This document shows, piece after piece, positions 17,319 through 26,281 of a DNA stretch of 64,000 nucleotides (positions are counted from its first letter, which is position 1; every line of letters starts with the position of its first letter). Made by a program: the position numbers and the translations under genes. Source of the DNA: Cronobacter turicensis z3032 (GTDB lineage Bacteria > Pseudomonadota > Gammaproteobacteria > Enterobacterales > Enterobacteriaceae); NCBI GenBank assembly GCA_000027065.2, contig FN543093.2:4158074-4222073 (forward strand). The letters run 5' to 3'. The notes beneath the pieces are model-generated. The model was given only the letters and a program-made list of their open reading frames with translations. It was not told the origin of the DNA and ran no database searches.

Positions 17319-18647
17319 ATGCAAGCATCCATCGCCACCAGCATCGACAACGAACAAGACGCCACGCCCGTTAACTCGCGCAGTAAGGTCGTCATCGCCT
17401 CGCTCATCGGCACCGCCATTGAGTTCTTCGATTTCTACATTTACGCCACCGCGGCGGTGATTGTGTTCCCGCACATTTTCTTCCCGCAGGGCGATCCGAC
17501 CGCCGCGACGCTACAGTCGCTGGCGACGTTTGCCATCGCCTTCGTGGCGCGCCCTATCGGCTCCGCGGTGTTTGGCCATTTCGGCGACCGCGTGGGCCGT
17601 AAGGTCACGCTCGTGGCCTCGCTGCTGACCATGGGCATTTCAACCGTCCTGATCGGCCTTCTGCCAGGCTATGAATCAATCGGCATTATGGCCCCGCTGC
17701 TGCTGGCGCTGGCGCGCTTCGGCCAGGGCCTGGGCCTGGGCGGCGAATGGGGCGGCGCGGCGCTGCTGGCCACCGAGAACGCTCCGGCGCATAAACGCGC
17801 GCTGTATGGCTCCTTCCCGCAGCTCGGCGCGCCTATCGGCTTCTTCTTCGCCAACGGTACGTTCCTGCTGCTCTCGTGGCTGCTGACCGACGAGCAGTTC
17901 ATGAGCTGGGGCTGGCGCGTGCCGTTTATCTTCTCCGCCGTGCTGGTGCTGATTGGCCTGTATGTGCGCGTGTCGCTGCATGAAACGCCGGTTTTCGCCA
18001 AAATCGCCAAAGCGAAGAAGCAGGTGAAAGTGCCGCTTGGCACGCTGCTGACGAAACATATGCGCGTCACGGTGCTTGGCACGTTCATTATGCTCGCCAC
18101 GTATACGCTGTTTTACATCATGACGGTCTATTCGATGACCTTCAGCACCACGCCGGCGGCGCAGGGCGGGCTGGGCTTCCCGCGTAACGACGTGCTGTGG
18201 ATGCTGATGATGGCGGTGATAGGCTTTGGCCTGATGGTGCCGATCGCGGGCCTGCTGGCGGACCGTTTCGGGCGTCGTAAGAGCATGATCGTTATTACCA
18301 CGCTGATTCTGCTGTTCGCGCTGTTCGTGTTCCCGCCGCTGCTGGGTTCCGGCAGCCAGACGATGGTGATGGCGTATCTGTTGATTGGCCTGAGCCTGAT
18401 GGGCCTGACGTTTGGCCCGATGGGCGCGCTGCTGCCGGAGCTGTTCCCGACCGAAGTGCGCTACACCGGCGCGTCGTTCTCCTACAATGTGTCGTCGATT
18501 CTCGGCGCATCGGTCGCGCCGTATATCGCCACCTGGCTGCAGGCGAATTATGGGCTGTTTTACGTGGGGATTTATCTGGCGGCGATGGCGGCGCTGACGC
18601 TTATCGCGCTGATTGCCACCAAAGAGACGCGTCATCAGTCGCTGTGA
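17319..18647 (+). CDS. yhjE: MFS metabolite:proton symporter YhjE
   Basis: This 442-residue permease has twelve predicted membrane segments and the MHS (metabolite:H+ symporter) signatures. IEFFDFYIYATAA is in helix 1, GHFGDRVGRKVTL is the loop 2-3 motif, GLGLGGEWGGAA lies in helix 4, and LADRFGRRKSM is the repeat-two copy of the motif. Length and gene position match E. coli YhjE (440 aa). The substrate is not established. It stands alone between yhjD and a bidirectional-looking terminator. The Shine-Dalgarno sequence is weak (AATAAGAAAA). Confidence 0.93.
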   Translation: MQASIATSIDNEQDATPVNSRSKVVIASLIGTAIEFFDFYIYATAAVIVFPHIFFPQGDPTAATLQSLATFAIAFVARPIGSAVFGHFGDRVGRKVTLVASLLTMGISTVLIGLLPGYESIGIMAPLLLALARFGQGLGLGGEWGGAALLATENAPAHKRALYGSFPQLGAPIGFFFANGTFLLLSWLLTDEQFMSWGWRVPFIFSAVLVLIGLYVRVSLHETPVFAKIAKAKKQVKVPLGTLLTKHMRVTVLGTFIMLATYTLFYIMTVYSMTFSTTPAAQGGLGFPRNDVLWMLMMAVIGFGLMVPIAGLLADRFGRRKSMIVITTLILLFALFVFPPLLGSGSQTMVMAYLLIGLSLMGLTFGPMGALLPELFPTEVRYTGASFSYNVSSILGASVAPYIATWLQANYGLFYVGIYLAAMAALTLIALIATKETRHQSL

Positions 18648-18662
18648 TTGAAGCATGTTAAT

Positions 18663-18692
18663 AAAAAGGCTGCCCGCGGGCGGCCTTTTTTA
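18663..18692 (+). terminator. Rho-independent terminator of yhjE
   Basis: The inverted repeat AAAAAGGC-t-GCCCGCGGGC-g-GCCTTTTT begins about 15 bp after the yhjE stop. It has a T-tract on both strands and could work in both directions. Confidence 0.9.
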
Positions 18693-18712
18693 TGGGGTAC
18701 GGCTGTGGGGCT

Positions 18713-18963
18713 GGCGGGTGCGCGGTGCTTACCCGCCCTACAAATGATATGAACGGCTGCGCCTGACGGCGGGTGCGCGGCGCTTACCCGCTCTACGCAT
18801 GATATTAACGGCCTGCGCCTGACGGCCGGTGCGCGGCGCTTACCCGCTCTACAAATGATATTGACGGCCTGCGCCTGGCGGCGGGTGCGCGGCGCTTACC
18901 CGCCCTACAGGCTGCGTGCCGGGAGAGAGATGATGTAGGGTGGGTAAGCGTAGCGCACCCACC
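18713..18963. repeat. Tandem array of palindromic repeats (55/56-bp period)
   Basis: Units start at 18713, 18768, 18824 and 18880, so spacings are 55, 56 and 56 bp. Each unit has a palindromic core GGCGGGTGCGC-GG-GCTTACCCG, then CCCTACAAATGATATTA-like and GGCCTGCGCCTGA-like linkers. The fourth unit is partial. It is followed at about 18935-18962 by an inverted copy (GTAGGGTGGGTAAGCG-TAGCGCACCCACC). It fills the 332-bp gap between the convergent yhjE and yhjG genes. Unit differences are point changes, so the array looks like recent local duplication. Confidence 0.9.
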
Positions 18964-18979
18964 TTGTACTTAAACGTCA

Positions 18980-21037
18980 TTACTTCTTCATCTGCCCGAG
19001 GATCGTGCTGCACTGGTTCTCGCTGCCTTCGGACGGCGAAATCAGCGCCAGCAACGCGGCGGCGGGCGTGACCAGCGTCGCGAGCGCCGCCGCGACGGCG
19101 CCGCGGGCAATCAACGGCCCCGGTTTCACGCCATAATCCGGATCTTTAAAGGTGCCGCGCACGTACAGCGGCGAGCGCAGCGTCACGATGCGCACTCCTT
19201 TGCTTTCCGGGTTAACGGTGAGATCCAGCCGCTCGTCGGCGAAACTGGTGGTGCCGGTAATATTAATCAGCGCATTTTCGGTATCAAAGGCGAAAATCTC
19301 CGGACGCGCCACGCCGTTGGTCAGGTTCAGGTTCGCCGCCGCGCAGTTCACCCGCACTTCGTCGTCGCCGAAAATCTGCCCGACGATAAAGTTACCCACG
19401 TTAAGCCCCAGTATTTCCATCAGGTTGCGGCTGATGACGCCGTCATTCATCAGGAGCTTCAGGTTGCCATCACTGGTGCCGAGCAACGACGCGACAGAGT
19501 TGCCGGTGCCGCGCAGTTTCGCATCACCGTTCAGTTCGCCAAGCGTACGCTGCATCAGCTCCACGTCCGGCATCAGCTCTTTAAGCTTCAGACGCCGCGC
19601 CTGGATGTCCGCCGCGCCCTGCATCGGTTGCTTGTCGCCGTCGAGATGAATATTGGCGTCGATAGTGCCGCCCGCCATACCAAATTTCAGCGGCTTAAGA
19701 CGCAAATCGCCATTGGCGAGCAGAATATGGGTGGTGAGATCGCTAATCGGCAGGCGTGAGCTGTGCTCGATGCGGCGGCCTTTAAAGCGCACGTCGGCAT
19801 CCATCACGTCCCACTTGTTGGTTTCAAAGGTGTCGTGCGGCAGCACTTTGTCGCCGGGCTGCGCCGGTTTTTCGCCTTTTTTCTGCTCGGAATTCTTGCT
19901 CTTCTCCGCCCCGGCGCCGGAATCGACGCCGATCAGCGGGCCGAGGTCGGCAAGCCGCAGCTGGCGCGACTCCAGATCCCCTTCCAGTTTCGGCCGCGGT
20001 TTGCCCTGGCTGTAGGTCAGCGAGCCGTGAATATCGCTCTCGCCAATGCGCCCGTTAAAGCCGCGGTAGTCATAGACCGAGCCTTTATCGCTGTTGATTT
20101 TCGCCACCAGGCGGCCGTCGGTTTCAAAGGGCGGCGTATCGGGCAGCAGCACGCCGGTCAGCTCGTAGAGATCGCCCAGCGAATTACCGGCGAATTTCAG
20201 CTGTAAATCGACGCCGCCCATGTTCATCGGATCGTTGACCGTCCCGGCAAACGCCACGCGGGTGTCGCCGGAGCGCAGATCCGCCTGCACCGGGAATGGC
20301 GTGCCTTTGCTTTTCAGCGCCAGCATCCCGCCGATTTTCCCGTCGCCGCGCAGCGGCTGGTTATTATAGGTGCCGCGCGCCTTCAGGCCGAACACATAAT
20401 CGCCGACCTTATCGTTCCCTTTTTTGCCTTTTTCACCGGTCACTTCGTTAAACGGCAGCGGTTTGCCGAGCGGATCGATGAGGATCTCCACATCGGCGCG
20501 GCTGACGTTATCATCCACCCGCAACCGGCCCTGATCGAACAGAATATTATCGAGCCGGAAAGACCAGGATGACGGCGGCTGCGCCTCCTCGCCTTCGCTC
20601 TGCTTCATGTCGAACGTCCAGTTATTGGTCTTTTCCGACAGGCGGATCAGTTGCGCGTCCGGCTTCTGGAATTTAATCCACGGGAGATAAACCGTTTTGG
20701 TGAGCAGCGCCAGCGGGGCGAGGGTCGCCTCCACGCGGGGCAGGTGGATCATGGTGACTTGCGGAATATCAGGCGGGTTGCCGAGTACGACATCTTCAGC
20801 ATGTACGTGCGGCCAGGGCACCCAGCTTCGCCAGCCGGGCTCTTCTTTGTTTCGCTCCCATACCACGCCCAAATCGCCACGTATGGCAAAGGGGCGGTTT
20901 AGCTCCGTGGAGACCTTCTGGTTGATGGTCGGCTTAAGCCGATTCCAGTCAAACGTCGCGATAATGATGATTGCGACTACGACCAGCAACAAGAAAACCC
21001 CTGCTACCACGCTGATAATTTTGGTTGTTTTTGTCAT
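18980..21037 (-). CDS. yhjG: AsmA-family protein YhjG
   Basis: This 685-residue protein has one N-terminal membrane anchor (about 7-27) and a long periplasmic AsmA-like beta-rich domain. Blocks such as ATFDWNRLKPTINQKVS, PDIPQVTMIHLPRVEATLAPLALL, and the C-terminal RSPLYVRGTFKDPDYGVKPG match E. coli YhjG (691 aa). AsmA-like proteins are thought to move phospholipids between inner and outer membranes. The Lys/Glu-rich segment near 375-395 (KSKNSEQKKGEKPAQ) is a hydrophilic insert. The ATG at 21037 has GAGG 7 bp upstream; a GTG two codons earlier is less likely. Confidence 0.93.
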   Translation of the reverse strand: MTKTTKIISVVAGVFLLLVVVAIIIIATFDWNRLKPTINQKVSTELNRPFAIRGDLGVVWERNKEEPGWRSWVPWPHVHAEDVVLGNPPDIPQVTMIHLPRVEATLAPLALLTKTVYLPWIKFQKPDAQLIRLSEKTNNWTFDMKQSEGEEAQPPSSWSFRLDNILFDQGRLRVDDNVSRADVEILIDPLGKPLPFNEVTGEKGKKGNDKVGDYVFGLKARGTYNNQPLRGDGKIGGMLALKSKGTPFPVQADLRSGDTRVAFAGTVNDPMNMGGVDLQLKFAGNSLGDLYELTGVLLPDTPPFETDGRLVAKINSDKGSVYDYRGFNGRIGESDIHGSLTYSQGKPRPKLEGDLESRQLRLADLGPLIGVDSGAGAEKSKNSEQKKGEKPAQPGDKVLPHDTFETNKWDVMDADVRFKGRRIEHSSRLPISDLTTHILLANGDLRLKPLKFGMAGGTIDANIHLDGDKQPMQGAADIQARRLKLKELMPDVELMQRTLGELNGDAKLRGTGNSVASLLGTSDGNLKLLMNDGVISRNLMEILGLNVGNFIVGQIFGDDEVRVNCAAANLNLTNGVARPEIFAFDTENALINITGTTSFADERLDLTVNPESKGVRIVTLRSPLYVRGTFKDPDYGVKPGPLIARGAVAAALATLVTPAAALLALISPSEGSENQCSTILGQMKK

Positions 21038-21101
21038 CCTCACACCTCGTCCTGATGATGCCTGCCTCCACTAAAGATAGTTGACGACAGCGCAAAGCTC
21101 A

Positions 21102-21875
21102 TCAGGAGAGTCTGAGTATTACCTTTTCCAGCGTTTCGAATGGCACAGGGCGCGACAGAAAATACCCTTGCGCGGCCAGCGCAGGCGACTGCTGTACATC
21201 CTGCCACTCTTCCAGCGTTTCCACGCCTTCAACAATCACGCCTTCGCAGTAGTGATTCATCAGTTGCAGCAGCATCGTGAACAGGTTGCGGCCCTCGCTG
21301 CTCTGACGCAGCATGATGAACAGATCGCGCGCCACTTTAATGTAGTCATAACGCACTTCGTTCAGCGCCGAGAAGTTCGCCATACCGGTGCCGAAATCGT
21401 CCAGCCACAGCGGGCCGAATTCGCAGAAGCTCGCGAACGTCGAATCCTGCGGCAGGCTGATATGCTCCACCAGCTCAAAGCGCACCCACGGCAGCGATTC
21501 AGTCAGGACGCGGATCTGCGGCATGTCGCGCATGGCCATCAGCGTCGGGCCGTCGACATTAACGGACGCCAGAATATTATTTTCCGTAAAAAACGGCGCG
21601 CGCGATGACAGGACCTGTAACTGTTCTTCGATAACGTCCACGCGATAACGTACCGGCAGCCCGGCAAAATAACGGTCTGGCGCGATGCGACGCGCAGGGT
21701 CGCCCGGGTGCGTGACGACCGTCAGCAGCTCAACCGCCAGCAGGCGCCCGTCAGTCCGGTATATCGGCTGATAGGTGTAGGTGCGCTCGCACTGCAGCCA
21801 GTACCGCCGCTCGTGCAGGCTTTCGACACTCGCCGACGGCAACGCCAACCGGTGAGTGACCTGTTTTAAATTCAT
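21102..21875 (-). CDS. pdeH: Cyclic-di-GMP phosphodiesterase PdeH (YhjH)
   Basis: This 257-residue protein is a stand-alone EAL domain, like E. coli PdeH (255 aa). It hydrolyses c-di-GMP and lifts YcgR-mediated braking of flagellar motors, besides lowering curli and cellulose output. The signature is ELL rather than EAL (AVELLTV, about residue 50), as in E. coli. Other catalytic blocks are present: FELVEH, WLDDFGTGM, DYIKVARDLF and VEGVETLEEW. The gene is preceded by a near-perfect sigma-28 promoter, which ties it to the flagellar regulon. It is separated from yhjG by 64 bp. Confidence 0.95.
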   Translation of the reverse strand: MNLKQVTHRLALPSASVESLHERRYWLQCERTYTYQPIYRTDGRLLAVELLTVVTHPGDPARRIAPDRYFAGLPVRYRVDVIEEQLQVLSSRAPFFTENNILASVNVDGPTLMAMRDMPQIRVLTESLPWVRFELVEHISLPQDSTFASFCEFGPLWLDDFGTGMANFSALNEVRYDYIKVARDLFIMLRQSSEGRNLFTMLLQLMNHYCEGVIVEGVETLEEWQDVQQSPALAAQGYFLSRPVPFETLEKVILRLS

Positions 21876-21922
21876 GGTAAATGGTCCTGTTGTGTGATGG
21901 CTTACCGGGACTCGTCCAGGAA

Positions 21923-21949
21923 TTATCGGCTCAAGAATTGAGAACTTTA
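21923..21949 (-). promoter_or_regulatory. Sigma-28 (FliA) promoter of pdeH
   Basis: On the minus strand, TAAA (21949-21946), a spacer of exactly 15 bp, then GCCGATAA (21930-21923). This matches the enteric flagellar class 3 consensus TAAA-N15-GCCGATAA at every defined base. It lies about 48 bp upstream of the pdeH ATG. E. coli yhjH is a known FlhDC/FliA-dependent gene. Confidence 0.93.
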
Positions 21950-22023
21950 TGCACAGTTGTCCGACCCGCAGGTTAATAAGGTATAACGCTTTTCTTCAGG
22001 AATATTGGTTCAGCTCAAAAAAT

Positions 22024-22042
22024 AATGGAACAGCGTTTTAAA
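22024..22042 (+). promoter_or_regulatory. Candidate KdgR operator upstream of kdgK
   Basis: AATGGAACAGCGTTTTAAA agrees at 16 of 19 positions with the enteric KdgR consensus AATRAAAYRNYRTTTYATT, as I recall it. It is 66 bp upstream of the kdgK ATG. KdgR represses kdgK and other hexuronate genes in enterobacteria. The right arm is imperfect, so this remains a candidate. Confidence 0.5.
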
Positions 22043-22108
22043 AGATTTGACTGCGCGATCGCGGCGGCACACACTAACGCCCATCTTCTCGTTTTCAGGT
22101 GAGTCACT

Positions 22109-23041
22109 ATGTCAGAGCAAAAGATTGCCGTGATTGGCGAATGCATGATTGAACTGTCGGAAAAAGGCGCGCAGGTAAACCGCGGCTTTGGCGGCGATAC
22201 GCTCAATACCGCGGTTTATGTCGCCCGTCAGGTAAGCCCGAAGGCGCTGTCGGTGCACTATGTGACCGCGCTTGGCAAAGACAACTTCAGCCAGCAGATG
22301 CTCGACGCCTGGCAGGCCGAAAACGTGCACACCGAACTCACCCAGCGCATGGATAACCGCCTGCCGGGGCTCTATTACATCGAAACCGACGCGCGCGGCG
22401 AACGCACGTTCTGGTACTGGCGCAACGAGGCGGCCGCCCGTTTCTGGCTGGAGAGCGACGAGGCCGACGCCATCTGCGCACAGCTGGCGCAGTTTGATTA
22501 CCTCTACCTGAGCGGCATCAGCCTGGCGATTTTAAGCCCGCAGAGTCGCGAGAAGCTGCTCGGCCTGCTGAAAGCCTGCCGCGCCAACGGCGGTAAAGTG
22601 ATTTTCGATAACAACTATCGCCCGCGCCTGTGGGCGAGCCGTGAGGAGACGCAGCAGGTTTACCAGCAGATGCTGGGCTGCACCGATATCGCCTTCCTGA
22701 CGCTGGATGACGAAGATGCGCTGTGGGGCGAAAAACCTGTCGACGACGTTATCGCGCGCACCCAGGCGGCAGGCGTGCGTGAAGTGGTGATTAAGCGCGG
22801 CGCCGAATCATGCCTGGTGGCGGTACAGGGCGAGGCGCTCTGTGAAGTGCCCGCCGTGAAATTGCCGAAAGAGAAAGTCATCGACACCACCGCGGCGGGC
22901 GACTCATTCAGCGCCGGTTATCTGGCGGTACGCCTGACGGGCGGCAGCGCAGAAGCCGCGGCAAAACGCGGCCACCTGACCGCCAGCACCGTGATTCAGT
23001 ATCGCGGCGCGATCATCCCGCGCGAGGCGATGCCGCAGTAA
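22109..23041 (+). CDS. kdgK: 2-dehydro-3-deoxygluconokinase (KDG kinase)
   Basis: This 310-residue PfkB-family kinase phosphorylates 2-keto-3-deoxygluconate to KDPG, linking hexuronate breakdown to the Entner-Doudoroff aldolase step. GECMIELSEKG opens the protein, FGGDTLNTAVY (27-37) is the first PfkB signature, and DTTAAGDSFSAGY (about 254-266) is the second, with the catalytic Asp in AAGDS. Length equals E. coli KdgK (309 aa). It is monocistronic, divergent from pdeH, and ends at a strong terminator. A second, distantly related sugar kinase sits at 61.5 kb. Confidence 0.96.
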   Translation: MSEQKIAVIGECMIELSEKGAQVNRGFGGDTLNTAVYVARQVSPKALSVHYVTALGKDNFSQQMLDAWQAENVHTELTQRMDNRLPGLYYIETDARGERTFWYWRNEAAARFWLESDEADAICAQLAQFDYLYLSGISLAILSPQSREKLLGLLKACRANGGKVIFDNNYRPRLWASREETQQVYQQMLGCTDIAFLTLDDEDALWGEKPVDDVIARTQAAGVREVVIKRGAESCLVAVQGEALCEVPAVKLPKEKVIDTTAAGDSFSAGYLAVRLTGGSAEAAAKRGHLTASTVIQYRGAIIPREAMPQ

Positions 23042-23096
23042 ACCACGCCGCCTGATGAGCTGGCCCCTGCGCCGGGCTTTTTATTGATGCGCGCAT

Positions 23097-23125
23097 AAAA
23101 AAACCCGGCCAGTGCCGGGTTTTTT
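23097..23125. terminator. Bidirectional terminator between kdgK and yhjJ
   Basis: The inverted repeat AAAAAAACCCGGC-cagt-GCCGGGTTTTTT has strong A and T tracts on both sides. It lies between two convergent genes and can serve both. Confidence 0.93.
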
Positions 23126-23136
23126 ATGTGCGGTTA

Positions 23137-24615
23137 TCAGCGGGCTGGCGGAATGTCGGTAACATCCGGGCGCGGTTCATCCTGCGCAGGCGCTGCCGTT
23201 ACGGGCATCATGATGCGATCCCACGTCTCCTGGAGCGCCTTCACGCTGTACTCTTCTTCGCCCTTCGGTTGCAGCAGAATCAGCGCCATTTCCTGGGATA
23301 ACTGCTGGCGTAAATCCTGGTTCAGCTCCGCGGCGGTCAGGTTATTGAGGAAGCTCTGACGCAGGTTCTGGTACTGCTCCGGCGCGATATCCACCACCTG
23401 ATTTTGCAGCGAGCGCATCCGCTGATTAATGAGCACATCGGTATCGGTGCGCGCATAGGTGGCGAACAACTTCTGCAGCTCCAGTTTTTTCTGGGCGATC
23501 AGGGCGTTGAATTCATCCACCGACAGGCCTTTTTCACGCACGCCAGCCAGCTCGCGGGCGATCAGCGCCAGATTGCTGTCGAGTTTATCGTTCGGCGATT
23601 CGACGTTAATGGCGCACTGCGCGCGCTGGAACAATACGCGGCAGTCAAAGCCGATGCCGATGTCTTTGATGTTGTTTTTGCTTAAGTTCTGCTGCACGTG
23701 CCAGAACAGCGCTTCGCGCGCCAGGTCCGCGCGCCAGTAGCGTTGCAGCGCGGAGGACTCGCGAATCGGCTGCCAGGGGTTGTCCCACATAATAGAGAGG
23801 CGATCCTGACGCACGCTGTCGGTCATGATGGCGACCGGCTCGCGGCGCAGCGGCGACAGCGTCGGCACCGGAGCCGGGGTTTCGCGTTTGCCTTTCAGCT
23901 CGCCGAACGCTTTGTTGATTTGTTCCGCCACGGCGCGGCTGTCGACGTTGCCGACCACGATAAGCGTCATGGCGTCCGGGGTGTACCACTTCTTGTAATA
24001 CGCTTTAAGCTGTTGCGCATCCACCGGCTGTTTCAGCTCGACAGAAGGATCGTGGCCCAGCAGCGTGGAGCCTTTCAGGCGCTGACGCCACCAGCCATCC
24101 TGCGTATCCGGCCAGGTGGCGACCATATCCTGCGTCTGCAGCGCTTTAGTAATGCTTTCCGGCGTAATCGCGACCCGCCCGGCGGTATCGGAGAGATACG
24201 TCAGCGCTTCTTTCAGCAGGTCGTTGCGGTTATTCGGCAGGCTCAGGTTGAACAACGTGTAATCGTAAGAAACCACCACCGGCGGCATCGGGCGCTTCGG
24301 ATCGATGCTCTGCTGCCAGAGCGAGCGCGCCTGCACGGCCTGGAGGCTTCCGCTCTGGGTCAGGGCCAGACGCGGCAGAAAGCGGGTATAGCCGCTCTGT
24401 TGAGTATTTTCCGCCAGCGAGCCGGTATTAATGGTCAGACGAATTTCAACGCGGTCGCTAGGGCGCTGCGGCGTGGAGAGGATTTGCCACTGAAAGCCAT
24501 TGCTCAGCGTGCCCTGTTGCCAGGCCGGGTCGGGCTGGAGCGGTTCTGCCTGCACGAGGCTGGCGGCTACCATCAGTAAGCCGCCAGCGATGAGTCGGAT
24601 TCTTGTGCCCTGCAT
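23137..24615 (-). CDS. yhjJ: M16-family peptidase-like periplasmic protein YhjJ
   Basis: This 492-residue secreted protein has a signal peptide (about 1-23, ending VQA) and the fold of M16 zinc peptidases. Similarity to E. coli YhjJ (498 aa) is strong throughout, including YYKKWYTPDAMTLIVVGNVD (about 205-224). The HxxEH zinc motif is replaced by SLAENTQQSG near residue 70, so it should not bind catalytic zinc. This loss is shared with E. coli YhjJ. A chaperone-like or partner-subunit role is possible but unproven. The C-terminus is Pro/Asp-rich. Confidence 0.93.
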   Translation of the reverse strand: MQGTRIRLIAGGLLMVAASLVQAEPLQPDPAWQQGTLSNGFQWQILSTPQRPSDRVEIRLTINTGSLAENTQQSGYTRFLPRLALTQSGSLQAVQARSLWQQSIDPKRPMPPVVVSYDYTLFNLSLPNNRNDLLKEALTYLSDTAGRVAITPESITKALQTQDMVATWPDTQDGWWRQRLKGSTLLGHDPSVELKQPVDAQQLKAYYKKWYTPDAMTLIVVGNVDSRAVAEQINKAFGELKGKRETPAPVPTLSPLRREPVAIMTDSVRQDRLSIMWDNPWQPIRESSALQRYWRADLAREALFWHVQQNLSKNNIKDIGIGFDCRVLFQRAQCAINVESPNDKLDSNLALIARELAGVREKGLSVDEFNALIAQKKLELQKLFATYARTDTDVLINQRMRSLQNQVVDIAPEQYQNLRQSFLNNLTAAELNQDLRQQLSQEMALILLQPKGEEEYSVKALQETWDRIMMPVTAAPAQDEPRPDVTDIPPAR

Positions 24616-24774
24616 GTATACCCCTGATCAACATTCCTGGTTAAAAACAGTTAAATGGCGACAAAAGGCTGCTGCGGCCCGTCGCCAAAGAGAGCGCTTA
24701 AACTTTTCGTAAGACCGCAAAAATGCGGAAATGTCGCGCAATAGCGTGAAATAAAAGTTAATTATGCGCAGGCA

Positions 24775-24801
24775 CCCGCCGCCAGAGCAAGCAGCGGCGG
24801 G
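24775..24801 (-). terminator. Hairpin downstream of dctA
   Basis: The arms CCCGCCGC (24775-24782) and GCGGCGGG (24794-24801) form an 8-bp GC stem with an 11-nt loop, 14 bp after the dctA stop. No T-tract follows directly on the minus strand, so termination may need Rho or be weak. Confidence 0.45.
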
Positions 24802-24814
24802 CTAAAGAGTGAGA

Positions 24815-26101
24815 TCAGGAGGAGATTTGCTGCGTTTTAGCGGCGGAATTCTTGTTATTCAGGGTGTCATGCAGCTGTTTTTCATCAAGCTCTTTTACCC
24901 ACTTCGCGACCACGACCGTCGCGACGCCGTTACCCACAAGGTTGGTTAACGCGCGCGCTTCAGACATAAAGCGGTCGATGCCAAGGATCAGCGCAAGCCC
25001 GGCGACCGGCAGATGGCCGACAGCGGAGAGGGTGGCCGCCAGCACAATAAATCCACTGCCCGTCACGCCCGCTGCGCCTTTCGACGACAGCAACAACACC
25101 ACCAGCAGCGTTATCTGATGAAAAATATCCATGTGGCTGTTGGTCGCCTGGGCGATAAACACCGCCGCCATCGTCAGGTAAATCGAGGTGCCGTCGAGGT
25201 TAAACGAGTAGCCGGTCGGGATAACCAGCCCCACTACCGATTTACGGCAGCCTAGTTTTTCCATTTTATCGAGCATACGCGGCAGCGCGGATTCGGACGA
25301 CGACGTGCCGAGCACGATCAGCAACTCTTCGCGGATATAACGAATGAATTTAAAGATGTTAAAGCCCGTCGCGCGGGCGATGCTCCCCAGCACAACCACC
25401 ACGAACAGAATACAGGTGAGGTAGAAGCAGATAATCAGCTGGCCGAGCTGCACCAGCGTGCCGACGCCATATTTACCAATGGTGAACGCCATGGCGCCGA
25501 ACGCGCCGATGGGCGCGAGACGCATGATCATGTTGATGATGCCGAAGATGACCTGCGAGAAGCTTTCAATCACGTTGAAAATCAGCTGGCCGTTGCGGCC
25601 CAGGCGGTGCAGCGCAAAACCAAACAGCACGGCGAACAGCAGAACCTGTAAGATATTGCCGCTGGCGAACGCGCCGATAACGCTTGAAGGGATAACATCC
25701 ATCAGGAACGCGACGATGCCCTGCTGCTGCGCCTGCTCGGCATAGACCGCGACGGCTTTCGCGTCGAGCGTCGCCGGATCGACGTTCATGCCAGCGCCCG
25801 GCTGGATCACGTTCACAATCACCAGGCCTATGATCAGCGCAATGGTACTGACGATTTCAAAATAGAGCAGCGCGACCGCGCCGGTGCGCCCCACCGCCTT
25901 CATACTTTCCATACCCGCGATGCCGGTCACGACGGTACAGAAAATCACCGGCGCGATAATCATTTTAATCAGCTTCACGAAGGCGTCGCCCAGCGGTTTC
26001 ATCTGCGCGCCCAGTTCCGGGTAGAAGTGACCGAGCAATATCCCGATGGCTATTGCGGTCAGTACCTGAAAATAAAGGCTTTTGAAAATAGAGAGTTTCA
26101 T
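24815..26101 (-). CDS. dctA: Aerobic C4-dicarboxylate:cation symporter DctA
   Basis: This 428-residue inner-membrane transporter takes up succinate, fumarate and malate. It belongs to the DAACS family. Diagnostic segments are LGTSSSESALPRMLDKME (serine-rich re-entrant loop), GYSFNLDGTSIYLTMA, and FMSEARALTNLVGNGVAT. The start at 26101 (MKLSIFKSLYFQV) gives exactly the E. coli length; the open frame extends 24 codons further upstream without family support. A CRP-like half-site is all I see upstream. The 180-bp gap to pdeK holds no other gene. Confidence 0.96.
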   Translation of the reverse strand: MKLSIFKSLYFQVLTAIAIGILLGHFYPELGAQMKPLGDAFVKLIKMIIAPVIFCTVVTGIAGMESMKAVGRTGAVALLYFEIVSTIALIIGLVIVNVIQPGAGMNVDPATLDAKAVAVYAEQAQQQGIVAFLMDVIPSSVIGAFASGNILQVLLFAVLFGFALHRLGRNGQLIFNVIESFSQVIFGIINMIMRLAPIGAFGAMAFTIGKYGVGTLVQLGQLIICFYLTCILFVVVVLGSIARATGFNIFKFIRYIREELLIVLGTSSSESALPRMLDKMEKLGCRKSVVGLVIPTGYSFNLDGTSIYLTMAAVFIAQATNSHMDIFHQITLLVVLLLSSKGAAGVTGSGFIVLAATLSAVGHLPVAGLALILGIDRFMSEARALTNLVGNGVATVVVAKWVKELDEKQLHDTLNNKNSAAKTQQISS

Positions 26102-26281
26102 AGGGGTGTCCTTGAAGGTAATAACCACAGGAATTGTGTGTGAAAATCCCACCTGTAGCGCTAAAAGTAACACCCGTAAAACATGCCAGAAATATCAGAG
26201 CATCAAATAGGAAACATAAATGTTAAGATCTATGAGCTGAAACGCGTCAGCTCCTGGTACCTTACACCCTTTGCAGCGGGC

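Noticed and set aside
18713..18963. Possible CRISPR array
   Set aside because: Repeats are spaced 55-56 bp but the linkers are also conserved rather than unique, and no cas gene is near. It is a tandem palindromic repeat.
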